DNA of 64,000 bases. It comes from an uncultured Oscillospiraceae bacterium. GTDB lineage: Bacteria; Bacillota; Clostridia; Oscillospirales; Oscillospiraceae. Shown here piece after piece: positions 44,190 through 52,317 of this stretch. Where the stretch lies: contig CAJURY010000007.1 in NCBI GenBank assembly GCA_910589155.1, positions 30,360 through 94,359 on the forward strand, read 5' to 3'. Each line of letters begins with the position of its first letter. Positions within the stretch are counted from its first letter, which is position 1. The translations under genes were made by a program, and so were the position numbers. The notes beneath the pieces were generated by a model. That model did not search any database. It saw only the letters and a list, made by a program, of their open reading frames with translations, and was not told the origin of the DNA.

Positions 44190-44227
44190 AAAACGCCCCT
44201 TTTCTCTAAAAAGAAAAGGGGCGTTTT
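44190..44227 (-). terminator. terminator of the PadR/DUF4097 operon
   Basis: AAAACGCCCCTTTTCT pairs with AGAAAAGGGGCGTTTT a few bases after the DUF4097 stop and ends in a T-run on the minus strand. Confidence 0.9.
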
Positions 44228-44234
44228 ATAAAGC

Positions 44235-45107
44235 TCAGCGCATTTGAATCCGTAAATCGCCGGATACGGAATCCAGCTCAAACTCATTGTGACCATCGCC
44301 GCAAACATAGCGCTTTTTCTCTCTTGTAACATTAAAATCTGTGGAAACATCGCCGCTGATTGAATCCACCTTTGCCGTGAAGGAAGCGTCGTGGGGCAAC
44401 CGCAGCGTTACGTTGCCGGAAACCGTATCCGCGTTTACCTCTCTGGGCGTTTCCGTGAGGTCAAGCTCGCAGTCCGCCGAAACGCTGTCAAAGCTGACGC
44501 TGTGCACCACCCCGGCAAAATCCAAATTGCCGGAAACCGTATCCATATCCAACTCTTTGGTTGTGCAGTCCGTCATTTTCACACGACCGGATACGTTGTC
44601 CAGATTGATTTTGCTGTAAACGCCGCCAGAAACAGAAACGCTTGCGGAAACAGAATCAATTTTCAGTTCGTCAAAACAATTGAGCAGCGCTTCCGGGATA
44701 GATACTACCAATTCTTTTTTCAGGGAATCCAGAATCCGCAGCCCGGATTTGCAATATTGAATGGTAAGGGTATTCCCGGAAACCTTCCAGCGAAGCTGTT
44801 CGTCCTCATTATATTCCTTGCTTTCCGTAATATGAATCTGATGATCCGGGGAAGCCTCTACGCGGACGCTGCCGCCCACCCAGTTGATTTTCAGATTCTC
44901 CACATGATGGGCGTCTACAGAGGCCGAGCCAACGGAATAGCTGTCCGGGTCAGAATAGGTAGTACCACCTAAGGAAAAGAAGAAATTTCCAAAATCCCAG
45001 CCGCGAAAGCCGTTTTGTCCCCACCAGATGCCGCCGACTAAAATTGCAAGCAGCACCAAAAGCGCAAGCGCACAGACGACAATCTGCGCAATACTATTTT
45101 TTCTCAT
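44235..45107 (-). CDS. DUF4097-family beta-strand-repeat membrane protein
   Basis: A 290-residue protein with one N-terminal membrane segment (IAQIVVCALALLVLLAILVG) and a large outer domain. The outer domain is built of repeated beta strands, in which the sequence DSVSG or DTVSG recurs about every 20 residues, as in DUF4097/bactofilin-like solenoids. The start ATG lies 7 bases after the upstream gene. With a PadR regulator and a permease-prefix protein it forms the typical three-gene PadR-DUF1700-DUF4097 set, thought to respond to envelope stress. Confidence 0.85.
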   Translation of the reverse strand: MRKNSIAQIVVCALALLVLLAILVGGIWWGQNGFRGWDFGNFFFSLGGTTYSDPDSYSVGSASVDAHHVENLKINWVGGSVRVEASPDHQIHITESKEYNEDEQLRWKVSGNTLTIQYCKSGLRILDSLKKELVVSIPEALLNCFDELKIDSVSASVSVSGGVYSKINLDNVSGRVKMTDCTTKELDMDTVSGNLDFAGVVHSVSFDSVSADCELDLTETPREVNADTVSGNVTLRLPHDASFTAKVDSISGDVSTDFNVTREKKRYVCGDGHNEFELDSVSGDLRIQMR

Positions 45108-45114
45108 GTTTGCC

Positions 45115-45747
45115 TCACTTTCTCATATCCAGCAGCGCGCTCACAATGCCGCATACCGCCTTGTACATCAGGAAAATCACCCAGGTAATATACCATGCTC
45201 CCGTCCAGAAGCTTACGATAAAATAAACCGCCAGACAAATGGCGAACAGCAGGCCATTGACGCTGGATTTCAGGCGGTATTCCGCGCTCATCTGCTCTGC
45301 CGGAATCTCCCCTGCCGCCGGGCGGCGTACTTTGACCGCCGCAGGCCGTACGCACAAAAGCACGGTGGCAAGGGCGATCATGCCAAACATCCCTACAACG
45401 CCCTTTTCATCCTGCAAAATGATACAAGGCGCAACGCATAAAATATAAAGCCCTACGGCAATGCCGGTCATCAGCTTGCGGATAAAATTCGCGTTTTCAG
45501 GGGCGGCTGTCTGCGCCGGGCGGGGATTGGGGGCGGCGCCGCCGCTGAGAATCTCTGAAATATCTCCGATTCCCGATACCGCAAGGCTGTAGGCCGCTTC
45601 CGGGGTTTTCCCTTCTGCAATCAGATCGTCGTAGCGATCCAGGGTATTTTGCAAAATTTCCGTTTTAATTTCCGCTGTCTGGGGCGTATTGGGCGCGCCG
45701 GCAAACAGGCAGTCAATATAGGTGAGCAGCTTTTCTCTCATTGTCAA
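45115..45747 (-). CDS. permease-prefix-domain (DUF1700-like) membrane protein
   Basis: A 210-residue protein. The N-terminal 65 residues (LLTYIDCLFAGAPNTPQTAE to GIGDISEIL) match the permease-prefix/DUF1700 helical domain that often follows PadR regulators. The rest has about four hydrophobic segments. The start overlaps the padR stop by four bases (ATGA), so expression is coupled. Such proteins are probably envelope sensors or targets; the exact role is unknown. Confidence 0.82.
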   Translation of the reverse strand: MTMREKLLTYIDCLFAGAPNTPQTAEIKTEILQNTLDRYDDLIAEGKTPEAAYSLAVSGIGDISEILSGGAAPNPRPAQTAAPENANFIRKLMTGIAVGLYILCVAPCIILQDEKGVVGMFGMIALATVLLCVRPAAVKVRRPAAGEIPAEQMSAEYRLKSSVNGLLFAICLAVYFIVSFWTGAWYITWVIFLMYKAVCGIVSALLDMRK

Positions 45748-46076
45748 TCCTCCATTTTCAATAATTTATCCATGATTTGCTTGGTTTCATCCCACTCCAG
45801 CAGCAGCCTTTGAAATTGCTCCCGCCCAGCGGCGGTAATGGAATAGTAACGCCGCCGGGCGCCTGTGTCGGCGTTGCCCCAATAAGACACGATAGCGCCG
45901 GATTCCTCCAGCCGCCGAAAGGCGGTATATAAGGTAGCTTCCTTCAGTTCAAACCGGCCGCCGGATAGCTGTAGGATGGTTCTGTTGATCTCATACCCGT
46001 AGCTGTCGCCGCGTACCAGCCGCGCCAGAATCACCGCCTCTGTATGGCCGCGAATCAGATCGCCCGCAATCGACAT
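45744..46076 (-). CDS. PadR-family transcriptional regulator
   Basis: A 110-residue winged-helix repressor. The PadR pattern is complete: RGHTEAVILARLVRGDSYGYEINRTI, then LKEATLYTAFRRLEESGAIVSYW and RRRYYSITAAGREQF. The start is MSIAGDLIRGH with AAAGGAGG nine bases upstream. It probably represses its own operon through the dyad at 46088-46115, which overlaps the promoter. Confidence 0.93.
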   Translation of the reverse strand: MSIAGDLIRGHTEAVILARLVRGDSYGYEINRTILQLSGGRFELKEATLYTAFRRLEESGAIVSYWGNADTGARRRYYSITAAGREQFQRLLLEWDETKQIMDKLLKMED

Positions 46077-46087
46077 ATGCGCACCTC

Positions 46088-46130
46088 CTTTGCGTGAATA
46101 TATAGTAACGCAAAGTACCTCATCTGTCAA
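46088..46130 (-). promoter_or_regulatory. promoter and candidate PadR operator
   Basis: TTGACA (46125-46130) and TACTAT (46102-46107) on the minus strand are 17 bases apart. Perfect 8-base inverted repeats CTTTGCGT (46088-46095) and ACGCAAAG (46108-46115) bracket the -10 box, where a repressor would block polymerase. Confidence 0.75.
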
Positions 46131-46466
46131 GGTATTTCTTTAGGCAAAATAAAAAATTTTTTTGCAGTATCCTAGCTGCTCTGGCCGTGCTGTTTTCCCA
46201 TCACAAAATGCCGCTTCGGCGTCGGCATGGCTAAAATGCCCCCAGTCATTGCAAGGTAATTCATTGCCGTAAGGGCGAATCTTTTGTCCTCCCGCTGTGC
46301 GGCAGCTTTTGTTTTGTCATTGAATACCAGTGATCAACGTTTCTCTAAACGCAGTTCCGTTTCATCATAGGGGTACCCACCGCAATTCTGATGGATTTCG
46401 TCGCGCCGAGCCTGCACGTCCGCCTCAGAACTTGCAGCCTCAAGCAAGCATTCCCAACGATGCATG
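46131..46466. other. intergenic region with no supported gene
   Basis: I see no gene with a ribosome site here. A 43-codon minus-strand frame (about 46334-46465, ending CGGYPYDETELRLEKR) reads like protein but lacks a ribosome site and overlaps the next terminator. It may be a decayed fragment. Confidence 0.4.
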
Positions 46467-46500
46467 CAAAAAACTGCCCCGCCAAAAATGGCGGGGCAGA
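46467..46500 (-). terminator. terminator of the sugar-ABC ATPase gene
   Basis: CTGCCCCGCC pairs with GGCGGGGCAG around a six-base loop; on the minus strand it is followed by TTTTTTG. It lies 20 bases after the stop. Confidence 0.92.
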
Positions 46501-46520
46501 AACGATACATACAGATAAAA

Positions 46521-47726
46521 TTACGCTTCCAGATTCCTGTTGGTTTCCTTGCTGAAAACGTGAGCAACATTCCCGTTGAAGGAGAAGCGGATGGTAGCGC
46601 CCAAATTGAAAGAGGTCAACTCATGGCCGCTCATATCCATGGTCTGAACAACAAGAACAACTTCCTTGCCGCCAGCCATCGTAGCGTGCAGGTGCACAGC
46701 AGAACCCATCATTTCGGAAACTTCAATCTTTGCGGCAATGCCGTTCTTATCCAGAGCGATATGCTCAGGACGAACGCCCAAGGTAATATCCTGCGCGGCA
46801 ACCTTGTTGGCGGCCAGCTTCTTCTGCTTTTCCTCGGACAGTTCCACAGTCATGCCGCCAATTTCCACGGCGTACTTGCCGCCCTTGTTCACCAGCTTGG
46901 CGTCGAAGAAGTTCATCTGCGGGGTGCCGATGAAGCCTGCGACGAACAGGTTGGTGGGATGGTTGAACACTTCCTGAGGCGTGCCAATCTGCTGGATGAA
47001 GCCGTCCTTCATGATAACGATACGGTCGCCCAGGGTCATAGCTTCCGTCTGGTCGTGGGTAACATAAATAAATGTTGTATCAATACGTTCACGCAGCTTG
47101 ATGATTTCCGCACGCATCTGGTTACGCAGCTTGGCGTCCAGGTTGGACAGAGGCTCGTCCATCAGAAGAACCTTGGGGTCGCGGACGATGGCGCGACCGA
47201 TGGCGACACGCTGACGCTGACCGCCGGACAGAGCCTTGGGCTTACGCTTCAGGTACTGGGTGATGTCCAGAATCTCGGCGGCTTCCTTAACCTTTTTGTC
47301 GATTTCTTCCTTGGGGGTATGGCGGAGCTTCAGAGCAAAAGCGATGTTTTCGTAAACGGTCATATGGGGATACAGCGCATAGTTCTGGAAAACCATGGCG
47401 ATATCGCGATCCTTGGGCGCTACATCGTTCACCAGACGGCCGTCGATATACAGTTCGCCTTCGGAAATTTCTTCCAGACCTGCTACCATACGCAGTGTGG
47501 TGGATTTGCCGCAGCCGGAAGGACCAACCAGAACGATAAATTCCTTGTCTGCAATTTCCAGATCGAAGTCATGCACAGCAACTACGCCCTTATCAGTAAC
47601 GGTAAGCTGGGCTTTGCCTTCCTGAGGAACGTCCTCTCCCTTTTTCTTCTTCTTTTTCTTGGCCTTTTCCTCATCGCCGCTGAACGGGTAGATTTTCTTA
47701 ATCCCTTTCAAAACAACACTAGACAT
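46521..47726 (-). CDS. UgpC/MsmX-type ABC transporter ATP-binding protein
   Basis: A 401-residue ATPase for carbohydrate ABC importers. Walker A is GPSGCGKST, the signature is LSGGQRQR, Walker B is VLLMDEPLSNLDAKLR, and the H-loop is VTHDQTEA. A C-terminal MalK/TOBE-type regulatory domain follows (GVRPEHIAL). An unusual Lys-rich insert (EKAKKKKKKKGEDVP, about residues 20-34) sits between the first strand and the nucleotide fold. It stands alone without permease genes, so it probably serves several sugar importers, as MsmX does. The start is MSSVVLKGI with GGAG 11 bases before. Confidence 0.92.
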   Translation of the reverse strand: MSSVVLKGIKKIYPFSGDEEKAKKKKKKKGEDVPQEGKAQLTVTDKGVVAVHDFDLEIADKEFIVLVGPSGCGKSTTLRMVAGLEEISEGELYIDGRLVNDVAPKDRDIAMVFQNYALYPHMTVYENIAFALKLRHTPKEEIDKKVKEAAEILDITQYLKRKPKALSGGQRQRVAIGRAIVRDPKVLLMDEPLSNLDAKLRNQMRAEIIKLRERIDTTFIYVTHDQTEAMTLGDRIVIMKDGFIQQIGTPQEVFNHPTNLFVAGFIGTPQMNFFDAKLVNKGGKYAVEIGGMTVELSEEKQKKLAANKVAAQDITLGVRPEHIALDKNGIAAKIEVSEMMGSAVHLHATMAGGKEVVLVVQTMDMSGHELTSFNLGATIRFSFNGNVAHVFSKETNRNLEA

Positions 47727-47730
47727 AACT

Positions 47731-47799
47731 TTACGACTCCAGCGCAACTGCATCCGCATCTTGCGCCTCGCAGTCATCTATGATTTGATGACACTGCAT
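47731..47799 (-). other. possible 22-codon leader ORF before the sugar-ABC ATPase gene
   Basis: A short frame starting ATG (MQCHQIIDDCE...) ends at TAA five bases before the ATPase start. The same frame is open further upstream to a strong ribosome site (AAAAAGGAGG, about 47851-47860) that has no canonical start codon at the right spacing. It could couple translation to the ATPase or be chance. Confidence 0.3.
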
Positions 47800-47918
47800 T
47801 GCGACAGGTCTCCACACTGCCGCACCGTGAGCCAGACGGATTTATTTTTCCTCCTTTTTGAGCGGATCATATCTATCGCGTGTGGTGTGGAGTAGATAAA
47901 ACCCACTTGGATGCATAT

Positions 47919-47947
47919 ATTCTATCACGTCTTGTCTTTTTGCGCAA
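47919..47947 (-). promoter_or_regulatory. promoter of the sugar-ABC ATPase gene
   Basis: TTGCGC (47942-47947) and TAGAAT (47919-47924) on the minus strand are 17 bases apart. The leader is then about 185 bases, long for a single gene; no known riboswitch recognised in it. Confidence 0.5.
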
Positions 47948-48063
47948 GTGGCAGATGTGGAAGAATATGCCGCTGGATTTTGTATAGTATGCACAGCTTT
48001 TTTGCCCGCTTTTCATGCAAGCGTACAATTATTTAATTTTTAAATATTATTTTAAAATCACTA

Positions 48064-48092
48064 TTGACAATCACGCAACCTCGTGATATGAT
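48064..48092 (+). promoter_or_regulatory. promoter of DUF1836-hflK-hflC with a dyad in its spacer
   Basis: TTGACA (48064-48069) and TATGAT (48087-48092) have a 17-base spacer that itself contains ATCACG-CAACCT-CGTGAT. MerR-type activators bind such spacer dyads. The downstream DUF1836 protein has a MerR-like HTH and is an obvious candidate. Confidence 0.75.
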
Positions 48093-48123
48093 TTAGTGGC
48101 GACATACGAAAGGACGTGATAGC

Positions 48124-48675
48124 ATGATCAATAAGCTGCCGGGCACTGTTTTGGAGATGCCCCCCGGCGGGGCGGGGGATGTGGAGGGCGTTTTTGCCTC
48201 CATGTTTCTCACCGGCGGACTGGTTTTGTCACAGGTAGGGCAGATTACCGGCCTGGAGCCGTACACGGTGCAAAACTGGGTCAAGCGGGGGTTTCTGCCG
48301 CCCCCGGAGCGGAAAAAGTATTCCCGCCGCCAGCTCAGCCGAATTATCATCATCAATATGCTCAAGGGCGTAATGCCCATGGAGCAAATCTGCAAGCTGA
48401 TCGGATATATCAACGGGCAATTGGATGATGAAAGCGATGATTCTATTGATGATTCCCGGCTGTATCTCTACTTTTTGCGGGCTTTGGAAAATGAGAAGGC
48501 GCCGCAGAAGCAATCGCTGCCTGTGCTTCTCGCGGATTATCAGGAGCCGTCTCCCGGGGATCGGGAGCGGGTAGCGCAGGTGCTGGATGTGATGCTTACA
48601 GCCTGGCATTCGGTGCAGCTTTCCCAGCAAGCAATGGAAAAAATGGAATTTTTAAATCAAGAAAACGGAGGTTAA
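48124..48675 (+). CDS. DUF1836 protein with MerR-like helix-turn-helix
   Basis: A 183-residue protein of the DUF1836 family. The centre holds a MerR-like DNA-binding unit: LVLSQVGQITGLEPYTVQNWVKRGFLPPPERKKYSRRQLSRI. An acidic linker (DDESDDSIDDS) and a helical C-terminus follow. It probably senses a membrane or stress cue, since hflK and hflC follow within 5 bases. GAAAGGACG precedes the ATG. The promoter spacer dyad suggests autoregulation. Confidence 0.85.
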   Translation: MINKLPGTVLEMPPGGAGDVEGVFASMFLTGGLVLSQVGQITGLEPYTVQNWVKRGFLPPPERKKYSRRQLSRIIIINMLKGVMPMEQICKLIGYINGQLDDESDDSIDDSRLYLYFLRALENEKAPQKQSLPVLLADYQEPSPGDRERVAQVLDVMLTAWHSVQLSQQAMEKMEFLNQENGG

Positions 48676-48680
48676 AAAGT

Positions 48681-49712
48681 ATGGAATATCATTGGTCAGC
48701 AAATCAGGCGGCGCAGAAAAAAACGCCTGACTTCAAAAAAGTGGGCAAGGTTTTAAAATGGGTGATGGCGTTGGGGCTTGTTTTGCTGCTAGCCTTGACC
48801 TGCTGGTACACAGTAGACGATAAGCAGCAGGCTGTGGTGACCACCTTTGGCAAGGTCACGGCAGTGACGGACGCAGGCGTGCATTTTAAGCTGCCCTTCG
48901 GCATCCAGCAGGTACACAAGGTGGATGTCAACGTGTATCAAAAAATCGAGCTGGGCTACCGATCCAACAGTTCCGAAGAAGGCTATAATCTTGTAAACGA
49001 CGAGTCCATGATGATTACCGGCGACTATAACATTGTAAATGTAGAATTCTTTGTAGAATATAAGGTAGCGGATCCAGTACGGTATCTGTACGGCTCCTAC
49101 CAGCCGGAGACCATTTTGCGCAACCTCATTCAAAGCCAGGTGCGCAATGTCGTAGGTTCTTCCGCCGTAGATTCTGTGCTGACGGACGGCAAGGAATCCA
49201 TTCAAATGCGGGTAAAAGAACTGGTCATCGATATTTTGGAAACCTATGACATTGGTCTTACTCTGGTGGATGTGAAAATCCAAGACTCCGAGCCGCCTAC
49301 AACCGACGTCATCGAGGCTTTTAAGGCGGTGGAAACCGCCAAGCAGCAGGCGGAGACCGTTGTAAACGAGGCGAAGGCCTATCAAAACGCGAAGCTTCCC
49401 GACGCCCAGGCGCAGGCGGATAAGCTGATTCAAAACGCCGAGTACCTCAAGCAGGCGCGTATCAATGAGGCAGTGGAGCAGGTAGCGATGTTCAACGCCA
49501 TGTACAAAGAGTATCAGCTCAACCCGCAAGTTACCCGGTCTCGTATGTATTATGAGGCAATTTCCAGCATCTTGCCCGGCGTGAAGGTATATATCAATAC
49601 CAGCGGTGAAGATGGCGGCGTAGATATGGTGCTGCCTTTGGAAAGCTTTGTGGAAAACCAAACGAGTCAGACAAAAGAACCCAACAAAACACAGGAAGGA
49701 AGTCAGAACTAA
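48681..49712 (+). CDS. hflK: SPFH-domain membrane protein HflK
   Basis: A 343-residue protein with one N-terminal membrane segment (VLKWVMALGLVLLLALTCWY), an SPFH/band-7 domain (about residues 60-210; VDDKQQAVVTTFGKVTAVTDAG) and a long C-terminal coiled coil rich in Ala/Gln/Glu. HflK with HflC forms a cage around the FtsH protease and controls its access to membrane proteins. It starts 5 bases after the DUF1836 gene and is followed by hflC with one base between. Confidence 0.93.
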   Translation: MEYHWSANQAAQKKTPDFKKVGKVLKWVMALGLVLLLALTCWYTVDDKQQAVVTTFGKVTAVTDAGVHFKLPFGIQQVHKVDVNVYQKIELGYRSNSSEEGYNLVNDESMMITGDYNIVNVEFFVEYKVADPVRYLYGSYQPETILRNLIQSQVRNVVGSSAVDSVLTDGKESIQMRVKELVIDILETYDIGLTLVDVKIQDSEPPTTDVIEAFKAVETAKQQAETVVNEAKAYQNAKLPDAQAQADKLIQNAEYLKQARINEAVEQVAMFNAMYKEYQLNPQVTRSRMYYEAISSILPGVKVYINTSGEDGGVDMVLPLESFVENQTSQTKEPNKTQEGSQN

Positions 49713-49713
49713 C

Positions 49714-50589
49714 ATGAAAAAAAGAACGATTGTTTTTCTTTTGCTTGCAGTAGTTGCCGTGGTATTGCTGCTCAGCAGTACCTATACGGTAGGCGAAAAC
49801 GAGTACGCCTGCGTGGTTCGCTTTTCCAAGATTATCGATACCACGGATGCGGCTGGCCTGCACTTTAAGGTGCCCTTTATCGACAGCATCAAGTATTTCC
49901 CCAAGGCAACGGAGTTGTACGACATTCCCCCTTCCGAGGTGCTGACCTCCGATAAGCAGAATATGACCGTGGACTGCTATGTGATGTGGCGGGTAGAAGA
50001 TCCCCTCTTGTTTTATCAGTCTTTGGGCAGTACGACGGTCGCCGAGCAGCGTCTGGACGCTCTGACCTATAACACCCTGAAAAATATTATGGGTACCTTA
50101 AAACAGGCGGACATTATCAATATGGACGACGGCGGCGAACGCAATGAGATTTATAACAGCATTACAGGAAGCGTCAACAATCTGGCGAAAAACTACGGTA
50201 TTACCGTGCTGGATGTGAAGATCAAGCGTTTTGACCTGCCGGAATCCAACGAAAACGCAGTATATTCCCGTATGATTTCCGAACGAAACCAGATGGCGGA
50301 AAAGTACGCCGCCGATGGCAACTACGAAGCGTCTCTCATTCGCAACGATGTGGATAAGCAGGTGAATATCATGATTTCCAACGCCCAGGCGGAAGCAGCA
50401 AAGCTGGAAGCGGAAGGCGAAGCGGAATATATGCGGATGCTGGCGGAGGCTTATGACTCCGACGACAAAAAGGATTTTTACACCTTTAATCTGGCGTTGG
50501 ACGCCCTGAAAAAATCTCTCAGCGGAGAGGAAAAAACTGTGATTTTAAGCAGCGATTCTCCTCTGGCGCAGCTTCTTTTAAATCCATAA
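49714..50589 (+). CDS. hflC: SPFH-domain membrane protein HflC
   Basis: A 291-residue partner of HflK: an N-terminal membrane segment (IVFLLLAVVAVVLLLSST), an SPFH domain (VGENEYACVVRFSKI onward) and a coiled coil ending with the family motif EGEAEYMRMLAEAY. The start is MKKRTIVF with GGAAGG upstream, one base after hflK. It ends before a strong terminator. Confidence 0.95.
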   Translation: MKKRTIVFLLLAVVAVVLLLSSTYTVGENEYACVVRFSKIIDTTDAAGLHFKVPFIDSIKYFPKATELYDIPPSEVLTSDKQNMTVDCYVMWRVEDPLLFYQSLGSTTVAEQRLDALTYNTLKNIMGTLKQADIINMDDGGERNEIYNSITGSVNNLAKNYGITVLDVKIKRFDLPESNENAVYSRMISERNQMAEKYAADGNYEASLIRNDVDKQVNIMISNAQAEAAKLEAEGEAEYMRMLAEAYDSDDKKDFYTFNLALDALKKSLSGEEKTVILSSDSPLAQLLLNP

Positions 50590-50597
50590 AAGCAATC

Positions 50598-50630
50598 GGA
50601 AGAGGTTCTTTAGAGCCTCTTCCATTTTTT
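50598..50630 (+). terminator. terminator of DUF1836-hflK-hflC
   Basis: GGAAGAGG pairs with CCTCTTCC across a ten-base loop that itself can extend the stem, followed by ATTTTTT. Confidence 0.9.
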
Positions 50631-50715
50631 AAAAATAAAATGCAAATTTTCCCGTATAGATTTGGCCAATTTAGCAAACAATACCACCGAACTTGAAATT
50701 TAGGAGGTAATCCCA

Positions 50716-51957
50716 TTGATCCATTCCCAACGTGTCCGGTCTCGCCGGGGAATTTGCTTTTGTTTAACCCTGGCGCTTATCCTGTGCTGTGCGCTGCCGG
50801 TGGCGGCAGCCGAAAAGCCGGCTGTTTCCTACGGCGAAGCCTATTGCTTTGTTCCTGCTGATTTTCAGGGAGAATTCAGCCATGAGGTCGCGGGCATTTT
50901 TGTGACCGGCGTACCTGCCATGACTGTCGGGCAGGTTCGTCTGAACGACCGCGTGATCCGCGCCGGCGACGTGCTGTCCGCCGAGCAGGTCAGCGCGATG
51001 GTATTCCAGCCTGCAACCAGAGAAACGACGGTTGCGACCATTTCCTATATGCCCATTTTTGAAAACAGTGTGGAAAAGGAAACGACCATGACCATTTCCA
51101 TTCGCGGCAACGATAAAACCGCGCCTACAGTGGAAAATACGTCCTTTGAAACCTACAAAAATCTGGCCAAGGAAGGCGCGCTGACCGCAGCCGACCCCGA
51201 AGGCAGCGCTGTGACTTACACCATCGTCAAGCAGCCCAAGCGCGGCGATCTGGCAGTCAACGCCGACGGTACCTTCACCTATACGCCCAAGAAAAACAAG
51301 GTTGGTAAGGATTCCTTTACCTTTACAGCTACAGATGAGGCAGGCAATGTATCTGCGGAAGGGACGGTTTCCATTGAGATTCTGAAGCCTTTGGACAACG
51401 CCGCCTATAAGGACATGACCCAGTCCAGCCACCAGTTTGAAGCGCTGTGGATGAAAAATACCGGTCTTTTTACCGGTACGCAGGTAGCGGGAGAAAATTG
51501 CTTCCAGCCTGAAACGCCCATTACAAGAGGCGAATTCCTTGCAATGGCTATGAAGCTGCTGGAAATCCCTGTGCAGGAGGCTTCCTTCTCTTCCGGCTTT
51601 GCCGATGAAAACGACGCGGCCGACTGGCTCCGTCCGTATCTTTCCGCCGCCATGCGAGCTGGTATCGTCTCTGGCTCTCAAACGGAAAAGGGTCTGTGTT
51701 TTCGTCCCAATGACAACATTACCCAGGCGGAGGCTGCCGTAATGCTGCAAGGCGCGATGGCGCTGCAAACAGCGGAAACTGTAAGCGAGGACGTACCCGC
51801 TTGGGCGGAAGACGCTGTTTCCGCTATGGCATATAACGGCGTTAGCCTGAATGGAACAGACGCCATTCTCACCAGAGAGGATGCGGCGGTAGCCCTGTAC
51901 CAGGTGAGCAAGCTGACAGAAGCCGCGCCCGGTCTCGCGGTTTTCCGCGCCGAATGA
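50716..51957 (+). CDS. exported cadherin-like protein with SLH repeats
   Basis: A 413-residue secreted protein with a TTG start at 50716, seven bases after AGGAGGT. The signal peptide ends near PVAAAEK. Residues about 33-130 are a beta-rich domain. About 150-215 resemble a cadherin/VCBS-like Ig domain (ADPEGSAVTYTIVKQPKRGD, then DGTFTYTPKKNKVGKDSFTF). About 235-400 contain three SLH-like repeats (ITRGEFLAMAMKLL, NITQAEAAVMLQGA, ILTREDAAVALYQV), which should anchor it to the cell wall. The exact function is unknown. It is monocistronic, with its own terminator. Confidence 0.85.
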   Translation: MIHSQRVRSRRGICFCLTLALILCCALPVAAAEKPAVSYGEAYCFVPADFQGEFSHEVAGIFVTGVPAMTVGQVRLNDRVIRAGDVLSAEQVSAMVFQPATRETTVATISYMPIFENSVEKETTMTISIRGNDKTAPTVENTSFETYKNLAKEGALTAADPEGSAVTYTIVKQPKRGDLAVNADGTFTYTPKKNKVGKDSFTFTATDEAGNVSAEGTVSIEILKPLDNAAYKDMTQSSHQFEALWMKNTGLFTGTQVAGENCFQPETPITRGEFLAMAMKLLEIPVQEASFSSGFADENDAADWLRPYLSAAMRAGIVSGSQTEKGLCFRPNDNITQAEAAVMLQGAMALQTAETVSEDVPAWAEDAVSAMAYNGVSLNGTDAILTREDAAVALYQVSKLTEAAPGLAVFRAE

Positions 51958-51967
51958 TAATTTAATA

Positions 51968-52003
51968 GAATCAGCCGTTTGGGACACCCCGAACGGCTGA
52001 TTC
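51968..52003 (+). terminator. terminator of the SLH protein gene
   Basis: GAATCAGCCGTTTGGG pairs with CCCCGAACGGCTGATTC; the arms match those of the terminator at 33458-33495. No long T-run follows (CAGTTTATA). Confidence 0.75.
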
Positions 52004-52265
52004 AGTTTATACACGGTAGCTTAAAAAATGAATTTGCCTACGGCAGCTTTTTCATTTCTCCATAGCTGCCGTAAGCAAAATTGTTGATCTGCTTACCGCT
52101 TGCCGGCAGGCGCCAAAGCCCAGCATAGCCGGTCGGGTTGGAAAGGAGGGGCGGCGGCATGATTGCGCTTAGACTTACAAAATAAGCCGGAGCAAAAGAT
52201 GGGACTCGTTTGCATTTTCGTCTGCGACAAAAATAAAGGTTCCACCCGGCTTTGCCAGACGGGCA

Positions 52266-52313
52266 GCAGTCTACAAGACTGCCGCATAGTATCGTTCGAG
52301 TCCCTCCGCTCTA
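52266..52313 (+). other. tRNA-3'-end-like scar at the element boundary
   Basis: A 7-bp stem-loop (GCAGTCT/AGACTGC, 52266-52282) is followed by a canonical T-loop and 3' stem run, GTTCGAGTCCCTCCGCTC (52294-52311). The 5' half of the T-stem does not pair and there is no matching acceptor, so it is not a working tRNA. It looks like an attachment-site remnant from integration into a tRNA gene. Confidence 0.35.
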
Positions 52314-52317
52314 AAAT

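Noticed and set aside
46334..46570. 78-codon minus-strand frame at the end of the sugar-ABC ATPase gene
   Set aside because: Its 5' part overlaps the ATPase end and terminator out of frame, and no ribosome site precedes its internal ATG. The last 43 codons might be a gene remnant, noted in the intergenic entry.
52266..52313. A functional tRNA gene at the element edge
   Set aside because: There is a plausible anticodon-like hairpin and T-loop, but the T-stem and acceptor stem do not pair and no D-arm is found.
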